From assembly GCF_002307355.1 (NCBI RefSeq), contig NZ_CP017481.1, positions 992,001 through 1,056,000 on the forward strand: a DNA stretch of 64,000 bases. Direction: 5' to 3'. Source of the stretch: Pectobacterium polaris. GTDB taxonomy: Bacteria; Pseudomonadota; Gammaproteobacteria; Enterobacterales; Enterobacteriaceae. The notes beneath the pieces are model-generated. The model had not been told where the DNA came from and ran no database searches. It worked only from the letters and a program-made list of their open reading frames with translations. This document shows, piece after piece, positions 36,691 through 45,792 of this stretch (the first letter of the stretch is position 1; every line of letters starts with the position of its first letter). Position numbers and translations under genes: made by a program.

Positions 36691-37074
36691 TCACGGAGTT
36701 GGCGCGTGGGTAGATTTACCTTTCGGGAGCGCAGTGCGTCGTGCGGCCTCAATGCCAGATGCCACCCAACGGACAAACGTTTCCTGCTCTTCCATCGCGT
36801 CATCCGGCAGCTGTGAGAAAGACAGGCAAATGGTTTTGAGCTTGCCATCCTCTCCACGGCGGGTGTAGGTGAACGGCTGGCACCCTGCCTTATCAAAAAG
36901 ACTGCGATTCTGGTCGTCTGTTTTAACGAAAATATCACCCTGATTGTTGATAAGTAAAACCATTAAGCCATCGTGAAAAATCGCCAGACAGCCAAACATC
37001 TTACGCGGAACAAAACGACCGAGTGGTGAGAGCTGATCCATAATGAACGCGGTCAACTCTCCGGAAATATTCAT
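36691..37074 (-). CDS. TfoX/Sxy N-terminal domain protein
   Basis: A 127-residue protein with the TfoX-N fold pattern: PRKMFGCLAIFHDGLMVLLI, GDIFVKTDDQNRSLF, PFTYTR and a terminal helix WVASGIEAARR. It has no C-terminal helix-hairpin-helix domain, so it is not full-length Sxy. Stand-alone TfoX-N proteins are common and uncharacterised. A good Shine-Dalgarno AAGGAGA precedes ATG 37074. The 289-bp gap to rlmJ holds nothing I recognise. Confidence 0.8.
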   Translation of the reverse strand: MNISGELTAFIMDQLSPLGRFVPRKMFGCLAIFHDGLMVLLINNQGDIFVKTDDQNRSLFDKAGCQPFTYTRRGEDGKLKTICLSFSQLPDDAMEEQETFVRWVASGIEAARRTALPKGKSTHAPTP

Positions 37075-37142
37075 ATCAGTCTCCTTTTACGCGGTACGCT
37101 GGCCGAGTTTTACAGGCACCTAAACAGGCGTTAATGAAAGCA

Positions 37143-37166
37143 GAATGCCGGATAAATCCGGCATTC
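37143..37166. terminator. Hairpin after the sulfatase-like gene
   Basis: GAATGCCGGAT/ATCCGGCATTC is a perfect 11-bp stem with a two-base centre, 30 bp past the minus-strand gene end. The U-tract is weak. Confidence 0.5.
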
Positions 37167-37195
37167 GATAAACGTATTAAAGCAAGGGTAGCAGG

Positions 37196-38551
37196 TTAGG
37201 GATTTTTCTTCAGATACTGCGCCGCGGTCAGATAATAATTACGCGCAGTCGCATTATCCTGACGTTCGCCCAACTCGGTCAGCGCATCCGCTTTAATCTT
37301 TCTGGCTTCTGAATGATGGGGTTCAACGGCCAGCACGTAATCCGCCTGTTCGGCAGCCCACTGGAAATCGCCGGACGACAGGGCTTTCTCCGCGCTTTTA
37401 AGCATGTTCGCCTGACCTCCGGTCATAGCCAGTAACCGTGTGGCACGATCTTTCTCAGTCAGCGGATAGATGTGTGTGGCATTGCCGTCAAACCAGCCCG
37501 CCTGCTGCGCGTAAATACCGCGTACGGTAAACGCCACCGTGCCGTAATATTCCTGTAGATAAGGATTTTTTGCCAGTTCCGGCGGCAGTTTCACCGTCTG
37601 TACCAGTTCATCCGGCGTCATTCCTTTGGCGATACCAGCCATCGTCTGATCCCAGACGCTTTTGATACCGTCACGGTAAGCGGTCAGCGCAGCCTTGACG
37701 TCGGCGGCACCGCTGACTGGCTGCATGTGCCCAGGAATGAGGTGCTCTGCGTTCAGTGCAATTATTTTGTCCAGACTGGCAATCCACTCATCAATCTTGC
37801 GAGTTGGCAGACCACGCAGCGGGGCGATGTTCGGAAAGGTTTTCAGAAAATTATCACCCGCCAGCAAGACCTTCTGCTCAGGCAACCAGACCGCGGTGTT
37901 TTCGTCAGACTCACCCGGCGTATGGAGAAGTTCCATTTTTACGCCTGAAAGGGTCAGGTTCTTGCTGTCACCGTCAAATGTTTGGGTCGGTGGCAGAAAA
38001 CCTTCACGGGTGTGTGGCGTTTTACGACCGTATTCAAGCTGCGTGCCCGCATTGATAAATTGGTCATCAGGCAAGGAAGTCCCGAAAGCATCACCGCCCT
38101 CACGCTTTCCACGACCAGTATCCGGTTTTGCTGTAACCAAAAGGCGGTGGCTGATAATTTCTGGCTTGTCATTACCGGCAAAAACCGTCGCGCCGCCGGA
38201 GTGGTCGGGGTGGTTATGTGTATAAATGATCGCTTGCACAGGCCGAACCATACGGCTGCCAAATGCTTCAATGATCGCTTTTGCATCCACAGGGTTCGCC
38301 GACGTATCCACGATAATCGCACCCTCTTTTCCCTGAATCAGGGTCACGTTTGCAGCCGAATACCCAACGGCCACATAAACGCCTTTTGCAACTTCCACTA
38401 TCTGCTTCTGAAAATCTGCATTATGTGCGAGCAGCGTTTTTGCACCCGCCGTTTCTTCATGCGCGCCTGCGTAGCCTGCCGCCGTCAGTGCCATAACCGT
38501 TGTGAGCAACAATGTCGCTTTCCTCAGTTTTCCGTCGAAATACTGTGTCAT
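37196..38551 (-). CDS. Exported metallo-beta-lactamase-fold alkylsulfatase-like protein
   Basis: A 451-residue protein with a signal peptide (residues about 1-30, ending AGA/HEE). The metallo-beta-lactamase metal motif is T111-HNHPDHSGG. Further ligands lie in HTPGESDENTAVW, LLAGDNF and LIPGH. The region from about 310 (YLQEYYGTVAFTVRGIYAQQAGWFDGN) matches the alkylsulfatase dimerisation domain of SdsA1/BDS1-type enzymes, followed by TPR-like helices. The family's C-terminal sterol-carrier-like domain is absent; full enzymes are about 650 residues. Sulfatase activity is therefore uncertain. GGAG precedes the ATG. Confidence 0.8.
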   Translation of the reverse strand: MTQYFDGKLRKATLLLTTVMALTAAGYAGAHEETAGAKTLLAHNADFQKQIVEVAKGVYVAVGYSAANVTLIQGKEGAIIVDTSANPVDAKAIIEAFGSRMVRPVQAIIYTHNHPDHSGGATVFAGNDKPEIISHRLLVTAKPDTGRGKREGGDAFGTSLPDDQFINAGTQLEYGRKTPHTREGFLPPTQTFDGDSKNLTLSGVKMELLHTPGESDENTAVWLPEQKVLLAGDNFLKTFPNIAPLRGLPTRKIDEWIASLDKIIALNAEHLIPGHMQPVSGAADVKAALTAYRDGIKSVWDQTMAGIAKGMTPDELVQTVKLPPELAKNPYLQEYYGTVAFTVRGIYAQQAGWFDGNATHIYPLTEKDRATRLLAMTGGQANMLKSAEKALSSGDFQWAAEQADYVLAVEPHHSEARKIKADALTELGERQDNATARNYYLTAAQYLKKNP

Positions 38552-38933
38552 CTTTTCTCCGTCAATTCACGACTCTGAGTCCCATTTCTGATTCATGTAT
38601 CAAAAACGGGAGGGACAGGAACAAAACCCGCGCAAAACCTAGCGAATTGGCAGGGTTCCGTAATCCCCGCAGCATAAAAGCAGCAGAGCCAAAAGGGTAT
38701 AGTCATAAATGACAGTCCACTTCTCATAAGTGAGAGGGGGTAGTGAGAGGAGCGTTCCGTTTCGAGCTTTCACCTGACAGGCGTAATCACCTTACTCTGG
38801 AGTCTGGAAAACGTGCCCATTGCGCGGCTGATTTCAACTTGTATAAAAATCCAATCTGTATAAAAAACCGCTTTAGCGTGGGATATTTTTCGTTTCCCAG
38901 ACGGGTCACATACAGTACGATCGCACGCTAACC
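38552..38933. other. Gap between sulfatase-like gene and DUF1266 gene
   Basis: The divergent promoter region contains no gene. A small inverted repeat TCTCA-TAAG-TGAGA (38722-38735) and A/T-rich runs near 38840-38870 are the only structure I see. Nothing identifiable as an operator. Confidence 0.5.
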
Positions 38934-39662
38934 ATGATGGAATTGGACGTTATTCTGATGGAACCTGAATATCAGCGCTGGCTGATGGCGCTTTCCGCCC
39001 CGATGGTCGCACTCAATATCAAGTACGGCGCCCGCTTCTGCGAGCCGACCTTTTATGAGCCCGGTGAACCCATCAGTCTGAGCAACAGCTGGGGCATCAC
39101 TTCCCGCGAAGGCCTGATCGCAATGATTAACGATATGACGGACGGCGGTCACGCCGAGCGTCTGGCATATTACTATCACCTTTGGCACCACCTGACGGCA
39201 TCCGAATGGCAGCAGCACTGCGCCAATCAATCTGAAGACGTACAGGGTGCACTCGTGCTAGTGACCGAAACGGCCGCGCTGTGCGGTGAAGGCGGGATCC
39301 GCGCCTGGGATCTGGGACGTATGAGTTTCCTGAGCCGCATCGGATTACTCAACGGCTGGATTAGCGAAAAAGAGAACCTGTGGATTCACACCCGGCTGGC
39401 CGACAGGGCGCGTTACTATTACCGCAGTTGGGAAAATTATTACGCCGCATTCCTGATCGGCCGCACCTACTGGCTCGGCTCGGATGAGGAAGATCCAGAA
39501 TGCCAGCGCTACATTTTCAGCAACTGTAGCCAGATTCCTGACTACATTGACCAGATCGGCACGCTCTATACCCACCCAGACTGCCCGATTCATGACCTCG
39601 ACTGGGATGTTGATCCGATAGAAATGGATAAGCCCGAGTCCTTACCAGAAGCGGAAATATAA
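38934..39662 (+). CDS. DUF1266 family protein (YbeU/YbeR type)
   Basis: A 242-residue cytoplasmic protein with the DUF1266 pattern LSNSWGITSREGLIAMINDM followed by AWDLGRMSFLSRIGLLNGWI and SWENYYAAFLIGRTYW. In E. coli DUF1266 proteins YbeU and YbeR flank hscC and its J-domain partners djlB and djlC, and the same association is seen here. Function is unknown; a substrate or adaptor role with the HscC chaperone is inference. Its stop overlaps the J-protein start by one base (TAATG). Confidence 0.82.
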   Translation: MMELDVILMEPEYQRWLMALSAPMVALNIKYGARFCEPTFYEPGEPISLSNSWGITSREGLIAMINDMTDGGHAERLAYYYHLWHHLTASEWQQHCANQSEDVQGALVLVTETAALCGEGGIRAWDLGRMSFLSRIGLLNGWISEKENLWIHTRLADRARYYYRSWENYYAAFLIGRTYWLGSDEEDPECQRYIFSNCSQIPDYIDQIGTLYTHPDCPIHDLDWDVDPIEMDKPESLPEAEI

Positions 39663-42388
39663 TGGACACACTGTGCTGGCAGCGGCTAGGCATTGAGCCG
39701 ACTCAGGATCTGGATGTTATCCGTCAGGCTTATCGTCAGAAAGTGCCGCAGTTTCACCCGGAAACCGACCCCGAGGGCTTTAAACAGCTGCGCGACGCGT
39801 ACGATACCGCCTGTAAGCTGGCGAAAAATCCCGTGCCGTCGGATGATGAAGCACATACTGCCACCGAATCACACGCCCCCTCGGCAACTGAAAATGCCTC
39901 CGCCGAACAGGCCGATCCCCAGTCAGAAGCGCTGGTTAACGCGTTTGAGCTGCTGTTAAGCAACCCGGCCGAACGGTTCGTTCCACTGCACTGGGAGCGC
40001 TACATTCAGTTGTTGAATCAGCAGGATTTCGAAGTGATCGATCGCCTTCGCTGGCCGCTGCTTAAGCGCCTGATGCGCGAATCTTGTATCTCAATCCTCT
40101 GTGTCCGCATACTGGCCGAACGCCTGCGCTGGCAGCAGCGACAAGGGGAACTGTCCGGCGACGGGGTGGAAGATGTCCGCCACTTCCTCGACTCGCTCGG
40201 CTATGAAGATCTGTTCGATTTTTCCCTGCTATCGCACCTGAATCTGCCCGCACAGCTGGAAACCATCTTCTATTTCCAGCAGGCCAATGGGATGTACTGG
40301 AATCGACCCGCATTTATGTTGGGCACGCTGCTGCGCACCCCGGCCGCGATTTATTGGCCCGATAGCCCGACGCTGATGCAAAAGCTCGCGCGCTGGCACA
40401 GCCACGCCGGTGTGCCCAACGCCATCCTGCGCGATTACTGTCTACAACAGTTGGATGCGGCTCCGAAAGACACAGAATGGCTCGAACTCAGCGCCAACCT
40501 TTGTTCGCTTACCGGAGAAAACGAGCAAGCCTTCACGCTGTGGCTGACGCTTTATCAGCAAACCCGCCATGCACAAGCGGAACACTGGCTGATTAACTGG
40601 TGTAAACAGCATCAGCCAGATGCGCTTCCCTTACTGATTCAGTCGTTCAACAATACGCCAGCGCCAGACCTGACAGGGTTAGCGCTGGACGATCCGCGCC
40701 AGCGTTTCTTCATTTCTCAGCACAACACCCAAATGTTGATACGCTGGGGAGAAGCGCTGAAGCTGTCGCTTTCGCCGATGGCAGAAAGCTATGCCCGTTG
40801 GAAGCTGGGCAAACAGGATTTGCAGGGCATCTACCGACACCTGCTGCTACACAGCGGAGACACGATTCAGGATCGCCTGTATTGGCACGCCAGCATGCTA
40901 ACCGTGGGTAATGAACGTCTGTTGCAGGACATTCTGGCGCAGCCGTTGCCCGAGGAACCGCTGTATGCGTTGATCTTACAGGGATTACAGTTTCAGGCGA
41001 CACAGCGCCTATCCTGGCTGGACACCTCCGACGCGATTCACGCCTTCACGGAATGGCTGTATTCGCCGTCAGAAGAGGCGTTGCCCAACGTGTTCACTAA
41101 CCAGAAGTCATCCGCCTGGCTACAAGCGCAAACCTGGCTGCGACAATGGCGCCCGCTATCGCTGAATCAGCTTAACAAGCTCTATAGCAGCGGCATACAT
41201 ACGGAGGAAATCGACCCGATCAACGATTGTCTGGTCGAGCTGTCCGCACGCTACCGGTGCGATGTGTCTCTGGTGCCGCAAGGGGTGGAGAAACCGCAGG
41301 ATCTCAGCGCTAAAGAGGAACTGAGACAGGCTATGCTGATCGCATTAATGATGACCGATCCAGCGTCTTGTCTGGGTTTACCGCGTCAGTCGGTGCTGCC
41401 TGAACTGGCCTTAAGCCACCCTGCACATTCGCTCTCTCGATTCTTCCGCAAGGCAGAATGCCACGATGGGGATGCGGTGACGCCGTTGAAAAAACAGTTG
41501 GAACTCACCGATCCGCTGCACTATCACTGCTGGATGAACTTCCCCGTTTCTATTGAGGAGTATCTCGGCAGCAGAGAGACTTACAGCGAGTCTGCTGCAA
41601 GCCATTTTTATCTTACCGATGAGCATTGGCAGGCGGAACTGGCGAAATCGCCCATCATCTACCAGATCTTTTTCCACGCGTTTTATGCCCTTGTGGGAGA
41701 GGAAGGACAGGCAGAGCAACACCTTGAGCGGCTTGCCGCTATTCCCGTAGAAACGGAGCAGGAAGATGCGATCCGTACCGCCTTTACCGAAGGGTCGGAT
41801 GAACTGGATAAACAGCTAAAACAGCTCTCCGACGACAAACGGGTCACGCTCATCGGCAAGCTTATTCAGAACTGTGCGAAGGATGATACGTCCTTATTCG
41901 ATAACAGCGATCAGGAATTTCTAACCGAGCATCTGTCCTATCCGCACGGAGACGCTACGCTAAGATTGGTGTCGAAAGTGCTGCTGCAATGTGCCGATCG
42001 GCGCGAACGTCAGTTCCAGGCATCACAGGCTAAAAAGAGCTACTGGTGGCAACTCTGGCGCACGGACGCTCGCATCGGGCGTCTCGGTTTTCTGATGCAG
42101 GCTGGGTTGGGAAGCTATTTTCTCTATCGCGCGAGTGACTGGATCGGGTCGCCACCGGCGTCTATTCAAGGGCTGCTGATGGTGCTCATCGTGCTCAATC
42201 TGCTGAGTGCGACGCGTCGACGCTATAACGATATCGGTTCCAATATGCCGTGGGTGATGAGTTTCTTCACCCTACTCATACCGCTGTTTCTGCTGCTCCC
42301 TTTGCTGACACCGAGTCTTAACCGCTGGAACCAATTCGGGCCACCACCATCTGGCAAGAAAGCCGAAACGGACACCATGCCTAGCTGA
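39662..42388 (+). CDS. Membrane J-domain protein of the HscC system (DjlB/DjlC type) with DUF805 tail
   Basis: Protein of 908 residues. Residues 3-55 form a J-domain (CWQRLGIEPTQDLDVIRQAY) in which the invariant His-Pro-Asp tripeptide reads H32-P-E34. A long helical, TPR-like middle (about 95-790) follows. The last 110 residues form a membrane domain of DUF805 type (DARIGRLGFLMQAG, SATRRRYNDIGS, LNRWNQFGPPP) with two or three hydrophobic segments. It resembles DjlB/DjlC, J-proteins of the Hsp70 HscC in E. coli, but is longer. It is co-transcribed with the DUF1266 gene and converges on hscC. The HPE motif may weaken or alter Hsp70 stimulation. Confidence 0.8.
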   Translation: MDTLCWQRLGIEPTQDLDVIRQAYRQKVPQFHPETDPEGFKQLRDAYDTACKLAKNPVPSDDEAHTATESHAPSATENASAEQADPQSEALVNAFELLLSNPAERFVPLHWERYIQLLNQQDFEVIDRLRWPLLKRLMRESCISILCVRILAERLRWQQRQGELSGDGVEDVRHFLDSLGYEDLFDFSLLSHLNLPAQLETIFYFQQANGMYWNRPAFMLGTLLRTPAAIYWPDSPTLMQKLARWHSHAGVPNAILRDYCLQQLDAAPKDTEWLELSANLCSLTGENEQAFTLWLTLYQQTRHAQAEHWLINWCKQHQPDALPLLIQSFNNTPAPDLTGLALDDPRQRFFISQHNTQMLIRWGEALKLSLSPMAESYARWKLGKQDLQGIYRHLLLHSGDTIQDRLYWHASMLTVGNERLLQDILAQPLPEEPLYALILQGLQFQATQRLSWLDTSDAIHAFTEWLYSPSEEALPNVFTNQKSSAWLQAQTWLRQWRPLSLNQLNKLYSSGIHTEEIDPINDCLVELSARYRCDVSLVPQGVEKPQDLSAKEELRQAMLIALMMTDPASCLGLPRQSVLPELALSHPAHSLSRFFRKAECHDGDAVTPLKKQLELTDPLHYHCWMNFPVSIEEYLGSRETYSESAASHFYLTDEHWQAELAKSPIIYQIFFHAFYALVGEEGQAEQHLERLAAIPVETEQEDAIRTAFTEGSDELDKQLKQLSDDKRVTLIGKLIQNCAKDDTSLFDNSDQEFLTEHLSYPHGDATLRLVSKVLLQCADRRERQFQASQAKKSYWWQLWRTDARIGRLGFLMQAGLGSYFLYRASDWIGSPPASIQGLLMVLIVLNLLSATRRRYNDIGSNMPWVMSFFTLLIPLFLLLPLLTPSLNRWNQFGPPPSGKKAETDTMPS

Positions 42389-42427
42389 CGAAAATAACTC
42401 GGGCGGCGTAGCAATTATACGCATGCA

Positions 42428-42555
42428 TATACCCAATAGATTTCGAGTTGCAGGACGGCGGCAAGCGCAGGAATCCCCAGGAGCTTACTCAAGTAAGTGA
42501 CTGGGGTGAGTAAGCGAAGCCAACACACCTGCAGCTTGAAAGATGACGGGTATAT
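42428..42555. repeat. ~120-bp imperfect palindromic intergenic repeat
   Basis: Starts ATACCCAATAGATTTCGAG and ends with the near-complement of that sequence (CTTGAAAGATGACGGGTAT), with GGAGCTTACTC-AAGTAAGTGACT in the middle. It lies between convergent genes and likely forms a long hairpin at both mRNA ends. A decayed relative is at 3457-3567. I recall this element as widespread in Pectobacterium, Serratia and Yersinia. Confidence 0.85.
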
Positions 42556-44247
42556 TTAACGAGATACCTCATCCAGATACTGCTCAATACGCTGCCGCGT
42601 TTCGTCAATCGCCGGGGCGTATTGCCCCGCCAGTACCTGTTCAAAATCCCGCAGCCAGAATCCGATCTGCTCCCGCTCTTCCAGACGCGTCTGCGCCCAG
42701 GCTTTTTCCAGCCGCGCCAGCAGGTTGCGGTTCATCAGATTGTCTCTAGGGTGAATCTTCAGTGCTTGCAGCTTTTGGTGGCTTTTCTGCTGCTGTTCAG
42801 CACTTAGCCCCGTCGGGCTGCGATCGATCACTTTCGTGAAATTATCGCCGCTGTCCGGCAGGTTAACATCCACTTCCAGCAGCCCATTGATGTCATAGCT
42901 GAAACGTACCTCAATGGATTGCTTATACGTTTTCGCTTTTATCGGCATGGTGAATTCATCGATAAACACGTTGTTATCGACGTAAGGGCTTTCCCCCTGA
43001 TAGATCGCGATACAGATGTTGTCCTGTCCGGCGGAACCCGTGGAAAACGTCTCGACCCGCGAGGTCGGCACCACCGTATTGCGCTCGAGTATCGGGGAAA
43101 ACAGGCCATTTTGCTTATCGTTAGCGGTTTTAATCCCGAGGGTGTACGGGCAAACGTCCGTCAGGATCACCTCTTCGATATCCTGCTCACGCAGCCGACA
43201 AGCGGCCTGCACCGCCGCGCCTTTGGCGACAACGGTATCTGCATCCAGATGCTGATAAGGTAATTTGCCAAACAGCCTGACCACCAGCTTCTGGATAATC
43301 GACATCTTTGATGCCCCGCCGACCAGCACCACGTGGTCTAGCTGCTCCGGTTTCAGGCGGGCATCATGCAGCGCCTGTTCTATCGGTGCGCGAATGCGGT
43401 TCATCAACGGCAGCCAAGCCGCTTCGATTTCTTCATTATCCAGTACGATGCGCCATTCTTCCTCGCGCCAGTGCCATACCAGCTCATTCAATTGGGAAGG
43501 AAAGCCGGGCTGACATTTCAGCGCTTCTGCATGGCTGTAAAGACGTGCCAGATCCGTCGCAGGAATCGCCGCATCCTCAAGTTTCCACGCATTCAGACAG
43601 GTTTTCACCATCGCCTGCGTGAAATCTTCTCCACCCAGATAGTTGTCGCCCGCCGAGCTGTGCACTTCGATTAGCGGAAACGCGTATTCCAACACGCTGA
43701 CGTCAAAAGTGCCGCCGCCTAAATCAAAGACCAGCGTACGCCCCAGTTCCTGCGTGTGTAAGCCGTAAGCCATAGAAGCAGCGGTGGGTTCATTGATTAA
43801 ACGAACCGCATTCAGCTCTGCCAGTTCTGCCGCAAAACGCGTCTGCTTACGCTGCTCATCGCTGAAATAGGCTGGCACGGAGATCACCACGTCCTTGATG
43901 GGATGCCCTAGGTAACTTTCTGCATCGGCTTTGAGCGATTTCAACACCATGGCCGACAGTTCGGCGGGAGAGAACGTTTTATCCCCGAGCCGGAAGGCTT
44001 TCTTGCTCCCCATGTAGCGCTTAAACAGCGACGCCGACACCTGCGGGTGCGTGGTCAAACGGGAAATCGCGGGTTTGCCGACCAGAATACTGCCGTCTTC
44101 ATCAATACTGACGGCCGAGGGAGTGAAGTTATCATTCAGCGCATTCGGTATCAGGCGGGCCTCGCCATTCTGCCAAACGCTAATCAGGCTGTTCGTCGTG
44201 CCCAGATCGATACCAATCGCCAGAGAAGCGTCTTGCGGGTGCGTCAT
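42556..44247 (-). CDS. hscC: Hsp70 family chaperone HscC
   Basis: Specialised DnaK-like ATPase (Hsc62) of 563 residues, shorter than DnaK by about 75 residues, mainly in the lid. The Hsp70 nucleotide-binding motifs are GIDLGTTNSLISVWQNGE (phosphate 1), VFDLGGGTFDVSVLE (phosphate 2) and VVLVGGASKM (adenosine). The segment VILTDVCPYTLGIKT is typical of HscC. A reduced substrate-binding domain follows. The clients are unknown. It is convergent with the J-protein gene, with the palindromic repeat between them. Confidence 0.93.
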   Translation of the reverse strand: MTHPQDASLAIGIDLGTTNSLISVWQNGEARLIPNALNDNFTPSAVSIDEDGSILVGKPAISRLTTHPQVSASLFKRYMGSKKAFRLGDKTFSPAELSAMVLKSLKADAESYLGHPIKDVVISVPAYFSDEQRKQTRFAAELAELNAVRLINEPTAASMAYGLHTQELGRTLVFDLGGGTFDVSVLEYAFPLIEVHSSAGDNYLGGEDFTQAMVKTCLNAWKLEDAAIPATDLARLYSHAEALKCQPGFPSQLNELVWHWREEEWRIVLDNEEIEAAWLPLMNRIRAPIEQALHDARLKPEQLDHVVLVGGASKMSIIQKLVVRLFGKLPYQHLDADTVVAKGAAVQAACRLREQDIEEVILTDVCPYTLGIKTANDKQNGLFSPILERNTVVPTSRVETFSTGSAGQDNICIAIYQGESPYVDNNVFIDEFTMPIKAKTYKQSIEVRFSYDINGLLEVDVNLPDSGDNFTKVIDRSPTGLSAEQQQKSHQKLQALKIHPRDNLMNRNLLARLEKAWAQTRLEEREQIGFWLRDFEQVLAGQYAPAIDETRQRIEQYLDEVSR

Positions 44248-44466
44248 GCTGTTATTCCTTATTTAACCATTCCGTACACTAACTATTCCCAGAGTGCCCA
44301 TCAGGCGCAGATCGCTAGCCCGTTCGGCGAGCAGGCAACAGTATATACATCTTGATTGGGAAAAGACCGCGCACGACGGATTCAGGAATATTTTTCAACA
44401 GATCTGGTGAGTGATAAATAAGCGTTATATTATTTACTATATAACGATCATTCACGGAGCATTATC

Positions 44467-44760
44467 ATGGGAAACCATTTTGAGCGGGGCGTCCTCGCAG
44501 GGCTGAGATCGGCCAATCCAAAATCCACCAACGACATTAATCCCTACTGCTACGACTATCGGCGCGGCTATATCTGTGGCTATGCCCACAATCTGGCGGA
44601 AACCAAAGGCGACCGCCAGCAGGCCGCCTTCGAGGCAGGATTGTTGTCACGCCGCTATGGGCTGGAGCGAGAGAGAGTCGCAGAGTTCTTTACCGAACAA
44701 GGCAACCCTTATGCGATTCGGTTTTTTTATGCGGGCTATGATGCGCACACGCCGCGCTAG
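44467..44760 (+). CDS. yghW: YghW family protein (DUF2623)
   Basis: Small protein of 97 residues collinear with E. coli YghW: NHFERGVLAGLRS, YDYRRGYICGYAHNL, GDRQQAAFEAGLLSRRYGLE and IRFFYAGYDA. It has no signal peptide and no known function. CACGGAG precedes ATG 44467. The gene lies between hscC and the tonB-like gene and is transcribed alone. A hairpin around its stop (CTGAT-GCTA-ATCAG) overlaps the end region of the convergent tonB-like gene. Confidence 0.85.
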   Translation: MGNHFERGVLAGLRSANPKSTNDINPYCYDYRRGYICGYAHNLAETKGDRQQAAFEAGLLSRRYGLERERVAEFFTEQGNPYAIRFFYAGYDAHTPR

Positions 44761-44770
44761 CTGATGCTAA

Positions 44771-45592
44771 TCAGCGGCGCACATCCCGTAAATCAAAGCT
44801 AATGGGGATTGTGATCGTGAGCTGCGTGTTATCCCCTATCACCTCTGCTGGCGGAGCCGGAAGCGGCTGAGCACGCTGCGGCAAGGCGACAGATTCCTTA
44901 TCCAGCGGCATCACACCGCTGCTGCTGGCTAACGAGACGGCCAGCACATTCCCCGCCCGATCCAACGTCACACGAATCTGGGCGACGCCCTGCAATCGCT
45001 GCCGCACCGCCTGCGCCGGGTAACGTTTATAGCGGCTCAGGTGTGCCAGTAGCTGGCTGCTCCAGTCCGCCACCCCTTTACGCATCTGGGCGGCATCGCT
45101 GTTATACGGCGCAGCAACTTGCTGGCTGCTGCCCGGCAGTGGCGCGCTGGTAACAGGAGCGGGCGGTTTTTCCGATGGCGCAATCTCTTCCTGTGGTGTC
45201 GTCTCCTGCACCGGCTTTTCCATTTTTTTCTGCACTTTTTTCTGCGGCTGCGGCTTTTCCTTTTGCGCTGCCGTTATCACCGGTTTCGGTGCGGGTGCAA
45301 GCGGCGGCGCATCCTGCGTCATTTTTTCTGGTTGAGCCGTCGCTTCTTGCGGCGTGGACAGCGTCTGCTGCGGGCCGACAGGCGCATCCTGAGGGCTGGG
45401 AGTCGATTGCACGCTATCCGCCACCATTAACATCATGGCAGGCGGCGGTGCTTCAATGGAGGAATCAAGCGCATGGTAGCTAACCCAGACAATCAGCCCT
45501 GCGTGCAGCGCCAATGCCAGCAGCCAGCCGCTCCCCCAACGAACCGTCGTGGCGGGCTGAACCGTATTATATTTCAGCGTCTGTGCAGCCAT
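44771..45592 (-). CDS. Energy transducer TonB, dedicated (HasB-like)
   Basis: TonB family protein of 273 residues. The N-terminal anchor is WGSGWLLALALHAGLIVWVSY (residues about 19-39, with the conserved His). A Pro/Lys/Glu-rich spacer runs from about 50 to 165 with runs of KPQPQKK and PAPVT. The C-terminal TonB fold has SRYKRYPAQAVRQRLQGVAQ and VLAVSLASSSGV. No exbB or exbD lies nearby, so it must share the housekeeping pair. Clustering with a heme-type receptor and its regulators suggests a HasB-like dedicated transducer. Confidence 0.88.
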   Translation of the reverse strand: MAAQTLKYNTVQPATTVRWGSGWLLALALHAGLIVWVSYHALDSSIEAPPPAMMLMVADSVQSTPSPQDAPVGPQQTLSTPQEATAQPEKMTQDAPPLAPAPKPVITAAQKEKPQPQKKVQKKMEKPVQETTPQEEIAPSEKPPAPVTSAPLPGSSQQVAAPYNSDAAQMRKGVADWSSQLLAHLSRYKRYPAQAVRQRLQGVAQIRVTLDRAGNVLAVSLASSSGVMPLDKESVALPQRAQPLPAPPAEVIGDNTQLTITIPISFDLRDVRR

Positions 45593-45792
45593 TAGCCTAC
45601 CGCCCCTCGCCGTGGAGACAGGAGTAGCACTCTCAATGAATGGGGTTCCGAGGAGGTCATCATGCGTTCTTCATCACATCGTTAGGTATAAAACGGCAGC
45701 AGATAATAGTAGGTCGTTCAGCTACGAGGATCGGGCAGAAAAAAAGTGAAAACAGCATAAAAAGTAATGTTATTACGTTTTAGCAGGATATT

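Noticed and set aside
38788..38820. ACTCTGGAGT resembling half of a MerR-family (ZntR-type) operator
   Set aside because: The symmetric second half and a 19-20 bp spaced promoter are missing, and no metal-transport gene is adjacent.
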